Positions 53,296-64,000 of a DNA stretch of 64,000 nt are shown one piece after another; within the stretch, counting starts at the first letter, position 1, and the number at the start of each line of letters is the position of its first letter. Under the pieces are notes generated by a model, which was not told the origin of the DNA, did not search any database, and saw nothing but the letters and a program-made list of their open reading frames with translations. Source of the stretch: Lasiosphaeris hirsuta (taxonomy: Eukaryota; Ascomycota; Sordariomycetes; Sordariales; Lasiosphaeriaceae); the NCBI GenBank assembly GCA_030549175.1, contig JAUKUA010000003.1:744001-808000 (forward strand), written 5' to 3'. The position numbers and the translations under genes were made by a program.

Positions 53296-54174
53296 CTAGA
53301 AGCCGCGTTCAAAGCCGTCCACCGTCATCAACAACAAATCCTTCTCCAAAATCTCGCCCTTCTTGGCCTTGAGCTCCTCAATATCCCACTCAGCCCAAGC
53401 AAACCGACCACTGAGAAAGTCCGCCTCCTTGGTAGCCGCCCAGGCGTAGAACTGGCCCGCCATGCCGCCATCAGTCATGCCGCCGGGGGGCAGCGGCGCG
53501 CCGGAAGCAGCGAAGCCATCCGACTCGATCTGGCCGGGGTGGATATTGACGAAGCGCACGTCGGGGTGCTCGAACCGCAGGCTCTCAAAGATGCGCGCCT
53601 GGCCCATCTTGCTGCCGTTGTACCCAGACCAGGCCACCAGTGGGAAGCGCATGTGGGCGGCCATGCTCGAGACGTTGAGCACCACGGCCCTCTCGCCCGC
53701 CTCCCCGCCCGCGCGGGGGGACGCCGCCAGGGCCTGCAGGAACTTTTGCGTCACGTTGGCGGTGCCGAGGATGTTGATCTCGAAGCCCGACCACCAGCTC
53801 TTGAGGTCTTGCTGGATAAAGGGCTCCGTGTCGGGGAAATGACCTGCGTTGTTGATGAGCACACCTGGGACCCCAAAGGCGGCGAAGATGGCGACGAAGG
53901 CGTCCTCGTCGGTGATGTCGGCTGAGAAGGCCTCGAACTTGGCTGACGGAAAGGCTGCGGTGAAGCGGTCTCTGGCTGCTTCGATGCGTGTCTTGTCCCG
54001 GCCTACGATGCCGATGCGTGAGGAACCTGCTGAGGCCATGGCGCGGGCAATGTGTTCACCAACGCCGCGGCCGGCGCCTGTAATGAGGACGGTCTTGCCC
54101 TGAAGGGGGCGGGTTTCAACGAACTTGGTGAGGGCATCGTAGGGCTTGAGGTGGTTCAGGACAAAGGTAGACAT
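53296..54174 (-). CDS. Short-chain dehydrogenase/reductase
   Basis: 292 residues, single exon, classical SDR. NAD(P)-binding TGAGRGVG at residues 32-39, LINNAG at 107-111 region, structural ADITD, and the active site with Ser near 170 (NVSSM), Tyr185 and Lys189 (YNGSK). IHPGQIESDGF is the post-catalytic PG motif region. Cytosolic oxidoreductase; the substrate cannot be deduced. The ATG at 54174 begins MSTFVLNHLKPYDALTKF. No partner biosynthetic genes flank it. Confidence 0.9.
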   Translation of the reverse strand: MSTFVLNHLKPYDALTKFVETRPLQGKTVLITGAGRGVGEHIARAMASAGSSRIGIVGRDKTRIEAARDRFTAAFPSAKFEAFSADITDEDAFVAIFAAFGVPGVLINNAGHFPDTEPFIQQDLKSWWSGFEINILGTANVTQKFLQALAASPRAGGEAGERAVVLNVSSMAAHMRFPLVAWSGYNGSKMGQARIFESLRFEHPDVRFVNIHPGQIESDGFAASGAPLPPGGMTDGGMAGQFYAWAATKEADFLSGRFAWAEWDIEELKAKKGEILEKDLLLMTVDGFERGF

Positions 54175-54700
54175 GACGAGGTATGAAGCGAGGAAACGGA
54201 ATTAAATCCTGTGTGTTGAAAGGGCAACTTTTGATGGGTGGGGAGCTGTGATGGTTGTGAGTGTTGGGACCAGAACCGCATTGTTACATGGCCCTCAGTT
54301 CCGACTTTATAGACCCTTGCGCCTAGATAACTGATGACTCCTAGAGACAAACAGCTTACCGACAATCGGCTTGCCATCGCCAGTCTAGAATGCCACAGAG
54401 AGCATGACTAACGACATTCTGCATCTGTGTTTGACCTGACGACTTTTCCATAGGTCTGCTGCCCAAGCAGATTTGCAAGATTTTGCAAACTTTCGGACTC
54501 TGTGTGCTCCGGGTCGGTGGAATTATAAAATCGATCCGACGCGCTAAAAGGAAGTCGCCTTTCGATTGGCTGATACTTCTCAGACGGTGTGAACAGCATG
54601 AATCCCATTGGCGGGAAACTGAATGTCCAACCAATGACTGGGCATCGGCGACGAGACTTTGGCTCAAATTATTAATTTCCCATGGACTGGACTCATCTGT

Positions 54701-55695
54701 CTAGCTCTGACATGGACTTTGACTTGCGGGTAGTGAATCTTCCGGTGCCGCCCAAGGGGTGTCTAGTTCTCTAGTAATGAGAGCCTGGTCCGCACCTCCC
54801 AGTCCGTCCTGTCCCAGATCCTGTCCCAGCTCAACACTCCACCCCAGGTCATTTATGTCCGATATGAAGTTGCCATTGGACATAGTGCCACTAGGGTCAT
54901 CGAAATTGGCAAATGTCATTTGGTTGACGGCAAGACGATCTGAAATGTTGGGGTCGTGCCCCGATAGGTACGCTGTTGGATAGCTAAACAACCTGTCTTG
55001 AATGGGGGGCAAGTTGGGTTGACTGCCTAAACCCACAGCGCTGTCAGTAGAGAGGCTGGGAGGTGTCTCCTGCCATGACTTTTCTGACCTAGAGCTCTCT
55101 CTCTGCCCAGTGGATTGGTCCTAGGTGGAGCGACGCAATAGAAACTCCTCAAAATCATGAAATCAAGAGCGCGATCGATAGCCTCGAGACGATATACTTT
55201 GAGAACTTCCTCTGAGGGATATGCAAGTGGGTGTTGATGAGTGAAACCTTCAGCTTGAATCCTCTCCAGCAGAACCTCCCGACCCCCATGTCTCGCGAAT
55301 TCCCGAAACTCGTGAAAGTCATCCGATACACCAACATCGATGTATGGAGAATTCGGTCGTGGAATCTCGGGAAATAGAACATCCCATATGTTGAACCATC
55401 AATCAGATTTGGTGGGCGCCTTGGACGTCTTGTGCAGCTCTGCCTGTTGGCGACGTGTAACAAAGCTATCTTTCCATGGCTGGTAGGCACAGCTAGACCT
55501 GTCTAGTTCGAGGTGGCGCACCTTGGCGTTCTCATCTCCAAAGGTAATTTCGCAGAATATCTCGGGCTCGGTGTGTTCCCCATCACCGTCAGCATTCACT
55601 CTTTTCCGGTCAGGTTTTGACCTCCCACCAGTCTCGCGCTCCCAGTGCTGCTGGATGTGGCGGAATGCAACCGGCCGCGACTCTCAGAATGCCCG
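54701..55695 (-). pseudogene. Decayed fungal C2H2-family gene with premature stops
   Basis: A continuous protein-like path is interrupted three times. It opens with RPVAFRHIQQHWERETGG after a 3' splice-like site near 55695, continues through EPEIFCEITFGDEN and LDRSSCAYQPWKDSF to TKSD, then TGA (near 55399-55401), then WFNIWDVLFPEIPRPNSPYI in the same frame. After RLEAIDRALDF a one-base shift leads to FEEFLLRRST, then TAG (55121-55123), then DQSTGQRESS in the same frame to the end at 54701. The WFNIWDxLFPxxPRPxSPY segment is typical of lineage-specific fungal C2H2-type proteins. TGA and TAG are one C-to-T step from CGA and CAG. The upstream zinc-finger exon was not found. Confidence 0.6.
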
Positions 55696-56055
55696 CCCGG
55701 AGTTTAGTGTGTGAACCACAGCAGGCCCGAGGTCAGGGCATGTAGTGGCGGATGGGCATTCCTGATTATTACCGCGGGGGAGTATCCGATTCGCCAAAGT
55801 GGCGTCCTTGTATTCTTGAAACAGCTGATGAGAGCTACCGTATCGAAAGTGGGGGGTAACCCTTTCGGGATATCGTAGAGCGGCACTTCGAGGGATTCAG
55901 AAATCGGCATCATGTCCGAGTCCAGAGAGGTCTCGGGAAACATCGTCGTCGAACTTGGGGAACTGAAACTGCTTTTGGGGGTATTGTTATTGGGACGATG
56001 GCGCGAAAATTCCGCTTCGCAATGGCGAATGACATCGATTGGGGGAGCCGGCGCG

Positions 56056-58577
56056 CTATTTAGTTTGTTGGCCACCAAAAGCATCCGAGCGGGGGCAGTC
56101 GCCCAAGACATGGCGAAGAGTGCCGCATATTCTTTGGGATCTGGATTCTGGATTTTTTGGACAATGGCAGTTGTCCTCATTCGTCGCGGCATGCCAGAGG
56201 CACACACTTCCCCTGCGGCTAACAAACTCGAGCCCTCCATTCTGCCCAGATAGACGAAATGGCCCTTCCACAGACCGAAGATGCTCTTCACCAAAGAGAA
56301 ATAACAAGGCCGTATGCGATATCTCTATTCCGGGAAAGGATGGCGGTCGATGGGTCGTTGGGAAGCCTTGGGCGACGACAGGTTCGATAAACTTGCCCAA
56401 CCAGCCAAGCCTCTTCAATGCGGATACGCCTGGGATGTCGCCAAAAGCGCCGGATACGAGCTCGACGCTTATCTCCCATGGATGTCAAAGGCTCGCCCGG
56501 GAAGGGAGGGTCTGGCGAAAGTGACCTCTTGGCCGTCTGAGCTTTGCAGGGCGGCGGGTATCCAAGCCAGCTCAACCCCGAGCTCAGCGACGGAATACGA
56601 GATTCCCTTCGCATGTAGGCGCAGAGTATCAGGCGAGGCAGGTGAAGCCGCAATCAACACACCGCCTTGAGAGGTGCCTCTACAAGTTAGCGATATTAAC
56701 CCCTGGGTACCCGTAAGGTAGATATTAGTAGGTGTGTATCGTTATGTATTGTTGCTCCAAGTTTCTCACTTACAGTCATAATAAACTGTGCCAGTACCAA
56801 GCCTCTCGTCAAGGAGCTTTTTGACCAAACTTGGAAGTCTTGCGTCCTTTTGGCCCCAATTCTGGCCGACGTAGTCATCAAATGTCGTAGCTTGGGTCAC
56901 GCCGTCGGACGAACTGACCAAGACAACCTCAAAGGGGGCGACTAGTACGCGATGATGGCCTTGGATTGTGGATTTAGCGTCTTCATCCCTCCCCAAAAGT
57001 CTTTGCTTGATCTGCTGCCCTGGGATCTGGAACTCGGCTTCGTGAATGGTGGGATCTCGATTCTTGCTGATGGTGGTGACAGGAAACCCGTTCAGAATCC
57101 GATCTCGAATAGCATCCATGCTCCACACTTACGACTTCCTTTGGTAAAACGAGGACTCTTTCCACATTTCCTCGAGAAAAATCTCGTATGCCTTGCTGTG
57201 AAGAATTGCGCGGCTGTAAAGCGGCAGCTCGGGGTGATGCAAGCTCTCGTCAGTATCTCCAACCCCTACAAACTATTCTGAGATGTCAACAGGCTTGGGG
57301 CTCTGACCCTCGGGCCTGTTACCCCACATGAACATCTTCTCTGCGATAGACATTCCGCGCCGGGCCTTGCGAGGACAATCGTCTTCATCCTCACGCTAGA
57401 ACATATATCGCAGCTGCAAAGCAATTTCTCTGGATAGTAAATATCAGCCGAAGATTCAAACTGCCGGAAATAAAATGGGAAAGCTGTCTATTCGTGAAGG
57501 CCGTTATTTGTAGACTCGGACTTACCGATGGCGACTATAGACGAAATGCATACTGCGCCGATTCATGTCGCTTGGATCGAGGAGCGCGAAGCGAATGGCG
57601 AACGCCTTAATGATATCGGGCAGAGCGTCGAAGAATGTTTTAATATTGTGATCGTCGACATGGCGTTGGAGCTTGCGATATATGTTGTTGCATACCTCAG
57701 ATATAAAGTGATGCGCGACAGTCGGAACGACGGCTGTTGCCGCTGAAATGATGTTCTTAGAATCGCTGTCGTCCCCGTGGCTGAACCCAGAGGTACCCCA
57801 CTTGCCAGCCTCTAGCAGCGCCGATGCATAGCCAGAGTCAGTGAATGGTACATCGGTACCGCCGCAAATATTAGGCTTATCTTCTCGGTTTTCTAGGCGC
57901 TTGCCCTCTTCAAGTTCCATCGGGGCTGATAAGATGTCCCATGGTGACAATCTGGGATGGTCTGATGGCGAAAGATCTATCGGGGGAACAGGAGAGAGCT
58001 GTAGACTGTCTTGGTCGATCTCAGGCTCACTTCCCTCTGGGTCGCCTCGCCAACTACGAATCGAGGGTAATTTATCGAGATTTGGTAGAGAAGGATAATG
58101 TGTCCAGCGGTCCATGGCATCATGAACCGACCTCGTTGATAGCGGGTTATCATCCTCATCATCACGAGAGGGACTCGGGTTCAATTTGGCGTGGAGGTGA
58201 GCCCATCGCTTGCCAAACATGGCTACGCCCAGGCGGCTCGCCAGATGAGGCAGTTCACGGCGGTTATTGTCAGGAATGTCTACGAAAGGGGAGATTACGT
58301 CGGTAGTCATGGAGGGGACGGCAGGGGCCTCAGATGATGGTGACATGCGGGAGGCGACATGAAGAATGCGACGGCGACGGACACGTGGCGGCGGCATGCT
58401 ACTAGCCGAAGGTAGCATTTCGTCGAGATTTGATAGTGAAAAAGTGTTTCGGTGAGCCGAGATAAAAGGGAGTCGGTGGCGGCGGACTGCTTCTACCAGA
58501 CAACCCACTAGGTGGCGGGGCGAGACTCGGAAGGCGGCGCAAAAACCTCGGATCCTCGCTATGACAGGCCCGAACAT
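56056..58577 (-). pseudogene. Large multi-exon lineage-specific gene, decayed in its 3' half
   Basis: First exon 58577-57522 is open for 351 codons (ATG 58577), with GGTDVPFTDSGYASALLEAG and a helical end VAHHFISEVCNNIYRKLQ and DIIKAFAIRFALL. It ends at CATCG|GTAAGT. Further exon-like pieces follow in family order: GMSIAEKMFMWG (near 57340), HHPELPLYSRAILHSKAYEI (57250-57190), TAA at 57131-57129, then MDAIRDRILNGFPVTTISKN. An intron GTGAGA..TAG follows, then HAKGISYSVAELGVELAWIP, a frame change near 56480, and VSGAFGDIPGVSALKRLGWL with GFPTTH. The TAA replaces what is probably CAA. I recall this block order from fungal proteins of unknown function. A functional gene with misread introns is possible but less likely. 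Confidence 0.5.
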
Positions 58578-58641
58578 GCCTTACACGAAATATATGTCAG
58601 CGTGAAAAAAAAGAAGAAAAAAAAATCGCTCTCGGGTCACC

Positions 58642-59421
58642 TTACGTCCATAGCGTGTTGTATAGGAGATAGCCTTCATTCAGATTGTCTGAGCAAAAGG
58701 AGCAGACGTGGACAGGAGGATTATGATCAGTAAATGCATGCTTGACCATCTCGCTCTTGCTTTCGAACCCATCCACCGCGGAGCTTCTGGGACACCCTGC
58801 GACGGGGCATCGGTGAAGAAGCGGAGAATGTGAATCGGTGCAGCCCGGAAGCCCACAACCATACCTAGGCCGGGAACCATATGGTACACTAGCTTGTGGT
58901 TCTGTCGATGGCACTATGGGGGGTGGAGATGTCCATATATGAATATCATCAGTGGCTGACCACATCGCGGGGCCATCAGGTAGCAACGTCGGCTGAAGAA
59001 CCGGCCGGGTTGGCTGTAAGAGTGGTGAATTCCTCGGGACGACATCGTTGGGATCGTAGTTGGTGGGCGTGCTCTCCCCGCATGGGAAGAAGACCAGAGT
59101 CGAAGGCCCCAAACTTGAAACAGAGCTGCCTTCTGGACTGCTGGGGAGAGCTTCCTCTGCAGGAAGCGGAATTTCTGGGTGGGGTTCGCCATCCAACTTC
59201 TTCACAAGCACTGCATCGTCCTGGCTTAATGCTCGGTCCTTTTGTTGTCGGACGATTGGCGGTGCTGGAGCCCGTTTCCGCGTTCTTTCGTGTTCCTCGA
59301 GACTAAAAAACCGCTCATGATGATGGAAGCAGACAGGTTGTGAGGCTTTTTGAAAACAAGATAACAGTGCCGGTTTGAGGGAAGTAAATTCACAGCTTGG
59401 GGCCTGGTGGAAGGCAGGTAT
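58642..59421 (-). CDS. Cys/His-rich open frame, possible exon upstream of the decayed gene
   Basis: Open frame of about 259 codons without ATG (59211 is GTG), starting after an acceptor-like CAGGTAG. It includes PVCFHHHERFFSLEEHERT, a Pro/Ser-rich middle and a C-terminal cluster YGCGLPGCTD, HRCPVAGCPRS, KHAFTDHNPPVHVCSFCS that looks like paired C2H2-type fingers. It ends near CTATGGAC|GTAAGG, a plausible donor, with a pyrimidine-rich tract and GTGTAAG acceptor before 58579, so it may splice into the gene below; the phase then favours a frame different from ATG 58577, so I keep it separate. Confidence 0.4.
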   Translation of the reverse strand: MPAFHQAPSCEFTSLKPALLSCFQKASQPVCFHHHERFFSLEEHERTRKRAPAPPIVRQQKDRALSQDDAVLVKKLDGEPHPEIPLPAEEALPSSPEGSSVSSLGPSTLVFFPCGESTPTNYDPNDVVPRNSPLLQPTRPVLQPTLLPDGPAMWSATDDIHIWTSPPPIVPSTEPQASVPYGSRPRYGCGLPGCTDSHSPLLHRCPVAGCPRSSAVDGFESKSEMVKHAFTDHNPPVHVCSFCSDNLNEGYLLYNTLWT

Positions 59422-59600
59422 CTACCTACCCAGGTAACATGAAGGAAAGGAAAGAAAATGATTCCAAAAGGGCCACCACGATTATTAATGTGTCTGCTGA
59501 ATCGCGCCAGTGTGCCTTTTAGTTCCATTGGCTCGATACCTAGCCCCGACCAGGCAAAACGCCAGCGAGCACTGCCCATCAGGCAGTCACAACCAGTGGA

Positions 59601-61020
59601 TTAGGCCGCAGCTGCCTCATCCACCACCGACGCCGCAATTGCCCGATCGATCATAGCGCGCTGGTATCCCGGCCCACTCGCCAAGCAGACCGAGATCTCG
59701 ACCAAGTTCCTTAGCAGGCGCGCCTGCGACACCCGCATCGCATGTGGGGAACGGGCCTTCAAAGCCACAGCCTGCCCCGCGTCATCCTCCCTCGGCGCCG
59801 GCGACCCATCTCCCACAAAAAAAGCATCGAAATTCACAAAATTCCACGGCCGCGTATCGCCTGCAACCTCGTCCAGCGACACCTCAGTCACATCCCTCCC
59901 CCCGTCAAACCTCACGCCCCTGTCCCAGAGATACATCTCCACAGCATTGGCATTGACATACGACGCCTCCCCGGCCGCCGGCCCTACCTCCCGAAAGGCA
60001 TCCGCATCCACCGCCGGATCCAGTTCCCCGATCCGCTTCTCCTCAGCCACAGCCGCGCCAAACACCTGCGCGAATGGGCCCCCCGAGAAGGAGATGTTGC
60101 CTAGCCGGTACATCTCGAGGTAGCCGGGGCCGAGAAACCAGCGGATGTTAAAGAGGATCTCGTCGCGCGAGTGGTAGCGCAGCGAGTAGGCGAACACGCG
60201 GCGGGCGGTGTCGTTGGTCACGGTGGGGGGGTGCGGCGAGCCGAAGAGGGCGTGGTAGATGACCTGGAGGGTTGTGTGGATGATCTTGAAGCCGAGGGGG
60301 TTGTCGGCCGTGGAAGGGGGGCTGGGGGTTAGCGGCGGGAGGGCCGTGTAGGAGGTGGCGACTTGGTCGAACCAGCCGTTGCCGAAGATGTTGGGGTTGA
60401 GGAGGGCCGGGACTGGGTCGGAAGGGCCTGCAGCTGACCAGTGGAGTTGGTAGGACGCGTCGGCTGGTGGTGGGAATATGAGGGGGAAGGTAGGAGGATC
60501 TGGCCAGGCAGGAGGGGAAGTCGCCATGGCCATGTCAGACCCCGTGTTTTGCTCGGCTGGCGTGGGACTGGGCGTGTCGTGCTCATCATTCTCGCCCTCG
60601 AGCGAACGAGCGAGGTTGATAATGTTCTCAGTTGTTTTCCCAAGCTTTTGCATTAAATCTCGGTCTCGAATGACGGCACTCGACTGGAGCATGTTGTCTG
60701 CCAGACCAAGAAAGGCAGAGCTCATGCGCTCGATGGTACTTTCCAGCTGCTTGATCTTTTGCTCCTGCGACTGCTGCGAGGCCTGTTTGCGGATGCGAAA
60801 GACAAGCTGCGCCTCACGGTTCCGCGCCCGCCGACTCTTTCATTTTATCAGCATTTTGTTTCGGTTGTCCAAACGGGCATACCTTGATTTGCTGATCGGC
60901 TTCATTGTCTTGCTTTCTTGGCCGGCCGCGTGTTCTGCCTGGAGGTTGTAGTCTTTGCAAGTTTTGCCTCGAGTCTGACGTTGAGCTGATGTTGCCGCTA
61001 GCCGCGTTGGTTGTCGGCAT
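59601..61020 (-). CDS. bZIP transcription factor
   Basis: 457 residues from exons 61020-60883 and 60836-59601; the intron is 46 nt (GTATGC..AAAG, branch GCTGAT, phase 0). The join completes the basic region: QIKSRRARNREAQLVFRIRK, with the diagnostic N-x2-(A/Q)-x-x-x-R spacing (NREAQLVFR), followed by a short leucine-zipper-like heptad region (KIKQLESTIERMSSAFLGL). Before it lies an AT-hook-like RTRGRPRKQD. The long C-terminal part (TTLQVIYHALFGSPHP and DEILFNIRWFLGPGYLEM) is conserved in many fungal bZIPs, with roles from stress response to secondary metabolism; target genes unknown. Nuclear. The ATG at 61020 begins MPTTNAASGN. Confidence 0.88.
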
Positions 61021-61992
61021 TGCAGCTGATGACCTAATTAATATTTGATATGTAAACAGGGCTAGCACGCCTTGGCCGCCATGTCAGAGGACCGACCGTT
61101 TGTTATCTTTATCTTAAACTGGACTGAAAGCGGGGAACATTCTCGACTCTTTATCGCGAAGGATCCGCGAAAGCTTAGTAATACCCCTTTAATGTTATCC
61201 TGAAGCCACTTCTGGCCGATTTGAGACATGGTAGCGCTGACTCAGGAGAAATAAAACACCAAAGATTACATCTAGTGTCAGTCGTATCGTCTATGGGAGG
61301 TGTTGACCCGGGGCGTTTATTATGAGGCAGCTGAGAAAGGGGCCTTACTCTTTATGAAGCCGACATCAAGAAGAGCTTGTGCTGGATAGATTAGGGGTGA
61401 CGTAGAGCCCCTTTTTTGGTCTCATATCAGAATCACTAGCTGCACATTAGGCCTAATTCGAAATTCTGCTATGCGGAAGCATACGGCTCTTTGAGGGTTG
61501 CAAACTACACTGCAACACCAACTCAATCGTAGTGTAAGTCTCGGTACGTCGCCCACAACAACCGTGACTAGCGCCTAGATAGCTCAATGGCCTGTGCTTG
61601 GCTACTAGTAGGGTGCCTTGAATCGCGTGCCTTCAAGTTATGAATCACCGTTTCAAAGAGGCGAGCAGCAAAGCGTAGAGTCTCGTCAACTGAGGGCTCA
61701 AGGTGGCACGACAGGGTCGCGATAAAGTCAGTCACAGAGGGTTTCCGACTTCCCCGCATGGAAAGCTGTCAGTTCCCGTCACCGCGAATAGGATGCGGAG
61801 ACGGTGGGTCGAGGATCAACGGGTCCATGTGAAACAGCTGGCTTGCCCCACCGAACCAAACAAAAACTTCCTCTTGGGTAGAAATGCCCCAGATATACCG
61901 GGCCACCCTTTTTAACCATCACGCCATTCCCATCTTCAATCACGCAACCCCCGACTTATACGCATCAAACAGCCTCGCCCTCCCACACCACC
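61021..61992. other. Divergent promoter region between bZIP and GST genes
   Basis: About 1 kb, no gene supported. A tRNA-like stretch at 61570-61640 was considered and rejected. Confidence 0.5.
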
Positions 61993-62841
61993 ATGTCACG
62001 CAGTCCAATCGTCTTTTACGACATCGCGCAGGCGCCGCCGGTGGAGAAGACGTGCTGCTCGCCGAACCCGTGGAAGACGCGGCTGGCGCTCAACTTCAAG
62101 GCGGTGCCGTACACGACGACGTGGGTGGCGCTGCCCGACATCGCGCAGGTGCGCACCGGCCTGCACATACCGGCCTGCCGCAAGTTCCAAGACGGCACCG
62201 ACTTCTTCACCCTGCCCATCATCCAGGACCCGGCCACCTCCGCCCTGCTCGGCGACTCATTCGACATCGCCATCTACCTCCAACAAACCTACCCCGACGC
62301 CGGCGCCGGAGACCTCTTCCCACCGCACCCCACGGCGCTCGACTTCGCGCCGCCCGCGCAGGCCGACGCCATCATGGTCCCGCTGTCGGCGTGCCGCGGC
62401 GGGCCCGAGTTCGCGGCGTACGCGCGCTTCAACGCGCGCGTCGACGCCGTCTTCAGCCTGCACGTGCAGCTGACGGTGCAGGAGTTCCCGCTGGACCCGG
62501 CGACGGCCGAGGCCACCAAGGCCGAGTTTGTGCGGCGCGCAGCGGGCGCGGGCGTGCGGTCCTGGGACGACTTTACGCTGGCGGGCGAGGCGCGCGAGAG
62601 TACCCTGGCTTCGTTCCGGGACGCGCTCGGGGGGCTGGCCGCCTTGCTCCTGCGCGATACCGCCGGGCCGTTCTTGTTTGGTGCTAGGCCTAGCTACGCC
62701 GACATGATTGTGGGTGCTTGGCTGCGCATGATGTGTGTGACGCTGCCGAAGGGGGAGTGGCGGGATTTGAGGGGCTGGCATGAGGGTGCTTTTGGGCGGT
62801 TGCATGATGCGTTGGAGGTGTATGCCGAGGTAAAAAAATAA
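61993..62841 (+). CDS. Glutathione S-transferase-like protein
   Basis: 282 residues, single exon. The N-terminal thioredoxin-like half shows SPNPWKTRLALNFKAVPYTT, the cis-Pro region FFTLPIIQDP and DSFDIAIYLQQTYP, typical of fungal GST N-domains. The C-terminal helical half ends with GPFLFGARPSYADMIVGAWL, the conserved Asp-containing N-capping region. This lineage resembles GSTs often found beside natural-product genes, but no such cluster is visible here apart from the divergent bZIP gene. Cytosolic. The coding strand is very G+C-rich. The ATG at 61993 follows CACCACC. Confidence 0.82.
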   Translation: MSRSPIVFYDIAQAPPVEKTCCSPNPWKTRLALNFKAVPYTTTWVALPDIAQVRTGLHIPACRKFQDGTDFFTLPIIQDPATSALLGDSFDIAIYLQQTYPDAGAGDLFPPHPTALDFAPPAQADAIMVPLSACRGGPEFAAYARFNARVDAVFSLHVQLTVQEFPLDPATAEATKAEFVRRAAGAGVRSWDDFTLAGEARESTLASFRDALGGLAALLLRDTAGPFLFGARPSYADMIVGAWLRMMCVTLPKGEWRDLRGWHEGAFGRLHDALEVYAEVKK

Positions 62842-63112
62842 ATAGGTCAAGCATAGATGGTAGCATGGAAAAGAAACATTCGTGACACAAGGTGTTTTAT
62901 GGCTGTGATGGAAAACAAGGGGTTACAATGGTGGGAACAGTGGGCAAAGCAATCCAACTAGGTATTCATGGCGTATATTATATCTTGCTGATGCAATCCT
63001 AATATGCCCGGCCAGATAACCCGTTGTGGTCGTCACCCGTGGGGTCCTGTAAAACACTCAGCCCTGGGTTGCCTGGATAACTCGGTACGGCTGTAGTGTT
63101 AAGTGCGGCCGC
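62842..63112. other. Short convergent intergenic region
   Basis: 3' ends of the GST and LtrA genes; contains NotI-like GCGGCCGC near 63106. Nothing else seen. Confidence 0.5.
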
Positions 63113-64000
63113 TCACTGAGTCGTCACAACAGCCGTCTTCTCGGACCGCCCGAGCTCCACGATATCAATCTCACCATCACTTTTGGTCGCTTGGTTGAGG
63201 CGGCGCTGGCCGCAGCGAGCCGTGTACTGGCACTTGTCCGAATCCCCGCTCCCCCAAAAGAAGTCCTCGGTCCTGCAAGACTTGCCCCAGAGCTCCAGCA
63301 ACAAGACCCAGGCACTGAGAGCCGTCGTGATGGCCACCAAGTTCAGCGAGTTCAGGCGGTCGCCTGCAGCGGGTAAGCAAAAGAAGATGATGCACACGAC
63401 CAGGCGGTTGGCGAGGCGGGTCGGCTTTCCCAACCGGCACATGCCGGCCGGGATCTTGTGCTCGTGGGAGAGCGAAATGAGGCCCATGCCGAACAGGGCC
63501 ACGCCGAGCCCGATGCAGTAGTAGAGGCGCAGGCCGGTGGAAAGTGCCTCAACAGACCGGTGCTGGTAGAACGGGGTCAGGTCTTCCAGGTGAGCGTTGA
63601 CGCCGTCGGTTGCCACGACCATCTTGGAGAGGGCCGAAGCGGCGAGGACATAGGCCATGACGAAGGCGAGGTGCGCGTATTGCCAGACAAAGGCTAGAAA
63701 ATGCGGGTTAGAAACTCACACGAGACAGGCAGCTGGAGGAGAGCAACACATGCCGGTTTCTACGCGCCACCGGATGGCATGGGTTAGTATGTTGCTGCCG
63801 TCAACCTCGAAATACAGCCAGTTGAAAATATACGCCTGGCAAAGACCCAAGATGGCCTTGCCGAGGAAGGCGTGGATCCCGAAATCACTGGCATTCTGGA
63901 ACATGATGCCGACGACCGAGTAGCCAAACACAAGCGACACAAACGCATTGGTGCGCTCCACCTTGTGCTCAATGTTGATGGCTGGGAAGAACTCGAAGAA
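63113..64000 (-). CDS. LtrA (low temperature requirement A) membrane protein, partial
   Basis: The gene enters from beyond the right edge. The upstream visible exon reads FPAINIEHKVERTNAFVSLV, then GIHAFLGKAILGLCQAYIFN and NILTHAIR; the downstream exon FVWQYAHLAFVMAYVLAASA, then LYYCIGLGVALFGMGLISLS, LANRLVVCIIFFCLP and a charged tail to the stop at 63113. These are hallmark segments of fungal LtrA family multi-span membrane proteins of unknown transport function. The intron between them ends at TTTCTAG before 63690, but no GT donor near HAIRWR gives the required phase 1, so the exact junction is unresolved. Length of the missing N-terminal part is unknown. Confidence 0.75.

Noticed and set aside
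57250..57310. In-frame TAG in the decayed multi-exon gene as a premature stop
   Set aside because: A 57 nt intron (GTAACA..GTAG) could remove it in phase, so I did not count it as a lesion, unlike the TAA at 57129-57131.
61570..61640. tRNA-like stretch with an A-box-like TAGCTCAATGG
   Set aside because: The expected B box is poor (CCTTGAATC) and the acceptor-stem ends do not pair.
1..64000. CRISPR arrays, bacterial operons, rRNA genes
   Set aside because: None seen; the sequence is eukaryotic nuclear with spliceosomal introns, and the tandem repeats lack spacer structure.

Overview
The window is nuclear DNA of a filamentous ascomycete (Pezizomycotina; probably Sordariomycetes). Genes are interrupted by short 46-111 nt introns with GT..AG ends and CTRAY-like branch points. 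Gene families typical of these fungi are present (Clr5 domain, bZIP, GH76 Dfg5/Dcw1-type, two-domain GFA protein, DUF7770-like, LtrA, SRR1-like), and one diverged repeat pair shows C:G to T:A changes like those left by repeat-induced point mutation (RIP). There is no operon structure. I cannot name the species.

Layout. 1-4.9 kb: a 2EXR-like fragment, a glycerate kinase and a two-exon orphan. 4.9-10.9 kb: a roughly 6 kb gene-poor, decayed stretch holding two diverged copies of one repeat. 10.9-22.4 kb: a housekeeping and metabolic block (Clr5 protein, DHA1-type MFS transporter, cytosolic GH31 glycosidase, HSL-type alpha/beta hydrolase, small mitochondrial-type protein). 22.5-29.7 kb: a Ser/Pro-repeat orphan divergent from a six-exon Hsp70/HSPA12-like ATPase gene, separated by a promoter region full of tandem repeats, then a small acidic orphan. 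31-34.5 kb: a vacuolar carboxypeptidase S-type M20 peptidase with a frameshift at a C6 run, and an SRR1-like protein. 35-37.6 kb: two tandem diverged paralogues of an orphan family. 38.5-40.2 kb: GH76 alpha-1,6-mannanase with a GC-AG intron. 40.7-46.3 kb: an accessory region with three small single-span membrane proteins and a DUF7770-like protein, several with a TATAAATA-type box about 125-137 bp before the ATG. 46.7-50.4 kb: a frameshifted orphan, a two-domain GFA protein and a small secreted Cys-rich protein. 51-59 kb: a truncated second copy of the Hsp70-like gene, an SDR, and two decayed lineage-specific genes with premature stops and frameshifts. 59.6-64 kb: bZIP factor, GST-like protein, and an LtrA-type membrane protein running off the window.

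Most striking item: the small membrane-protein gene at 44854-45360 is a tandem paralogue of 45855-46256 but has an in-frame TGA at codon 10 followed by CAA CTA, which fits the CAR-YYA context known to promote stop-codon readthrough. Its downstream frame stays open for 158 further codons and carries the membrane segment. This is either regulated readthrough or a young pseudogene.

Many open frames begin with GTG or TTG rather than ATG. I checked start codons base by base and moved or withheld starts accordingly. Exon joins were made by eye from splice signals and reading phase.
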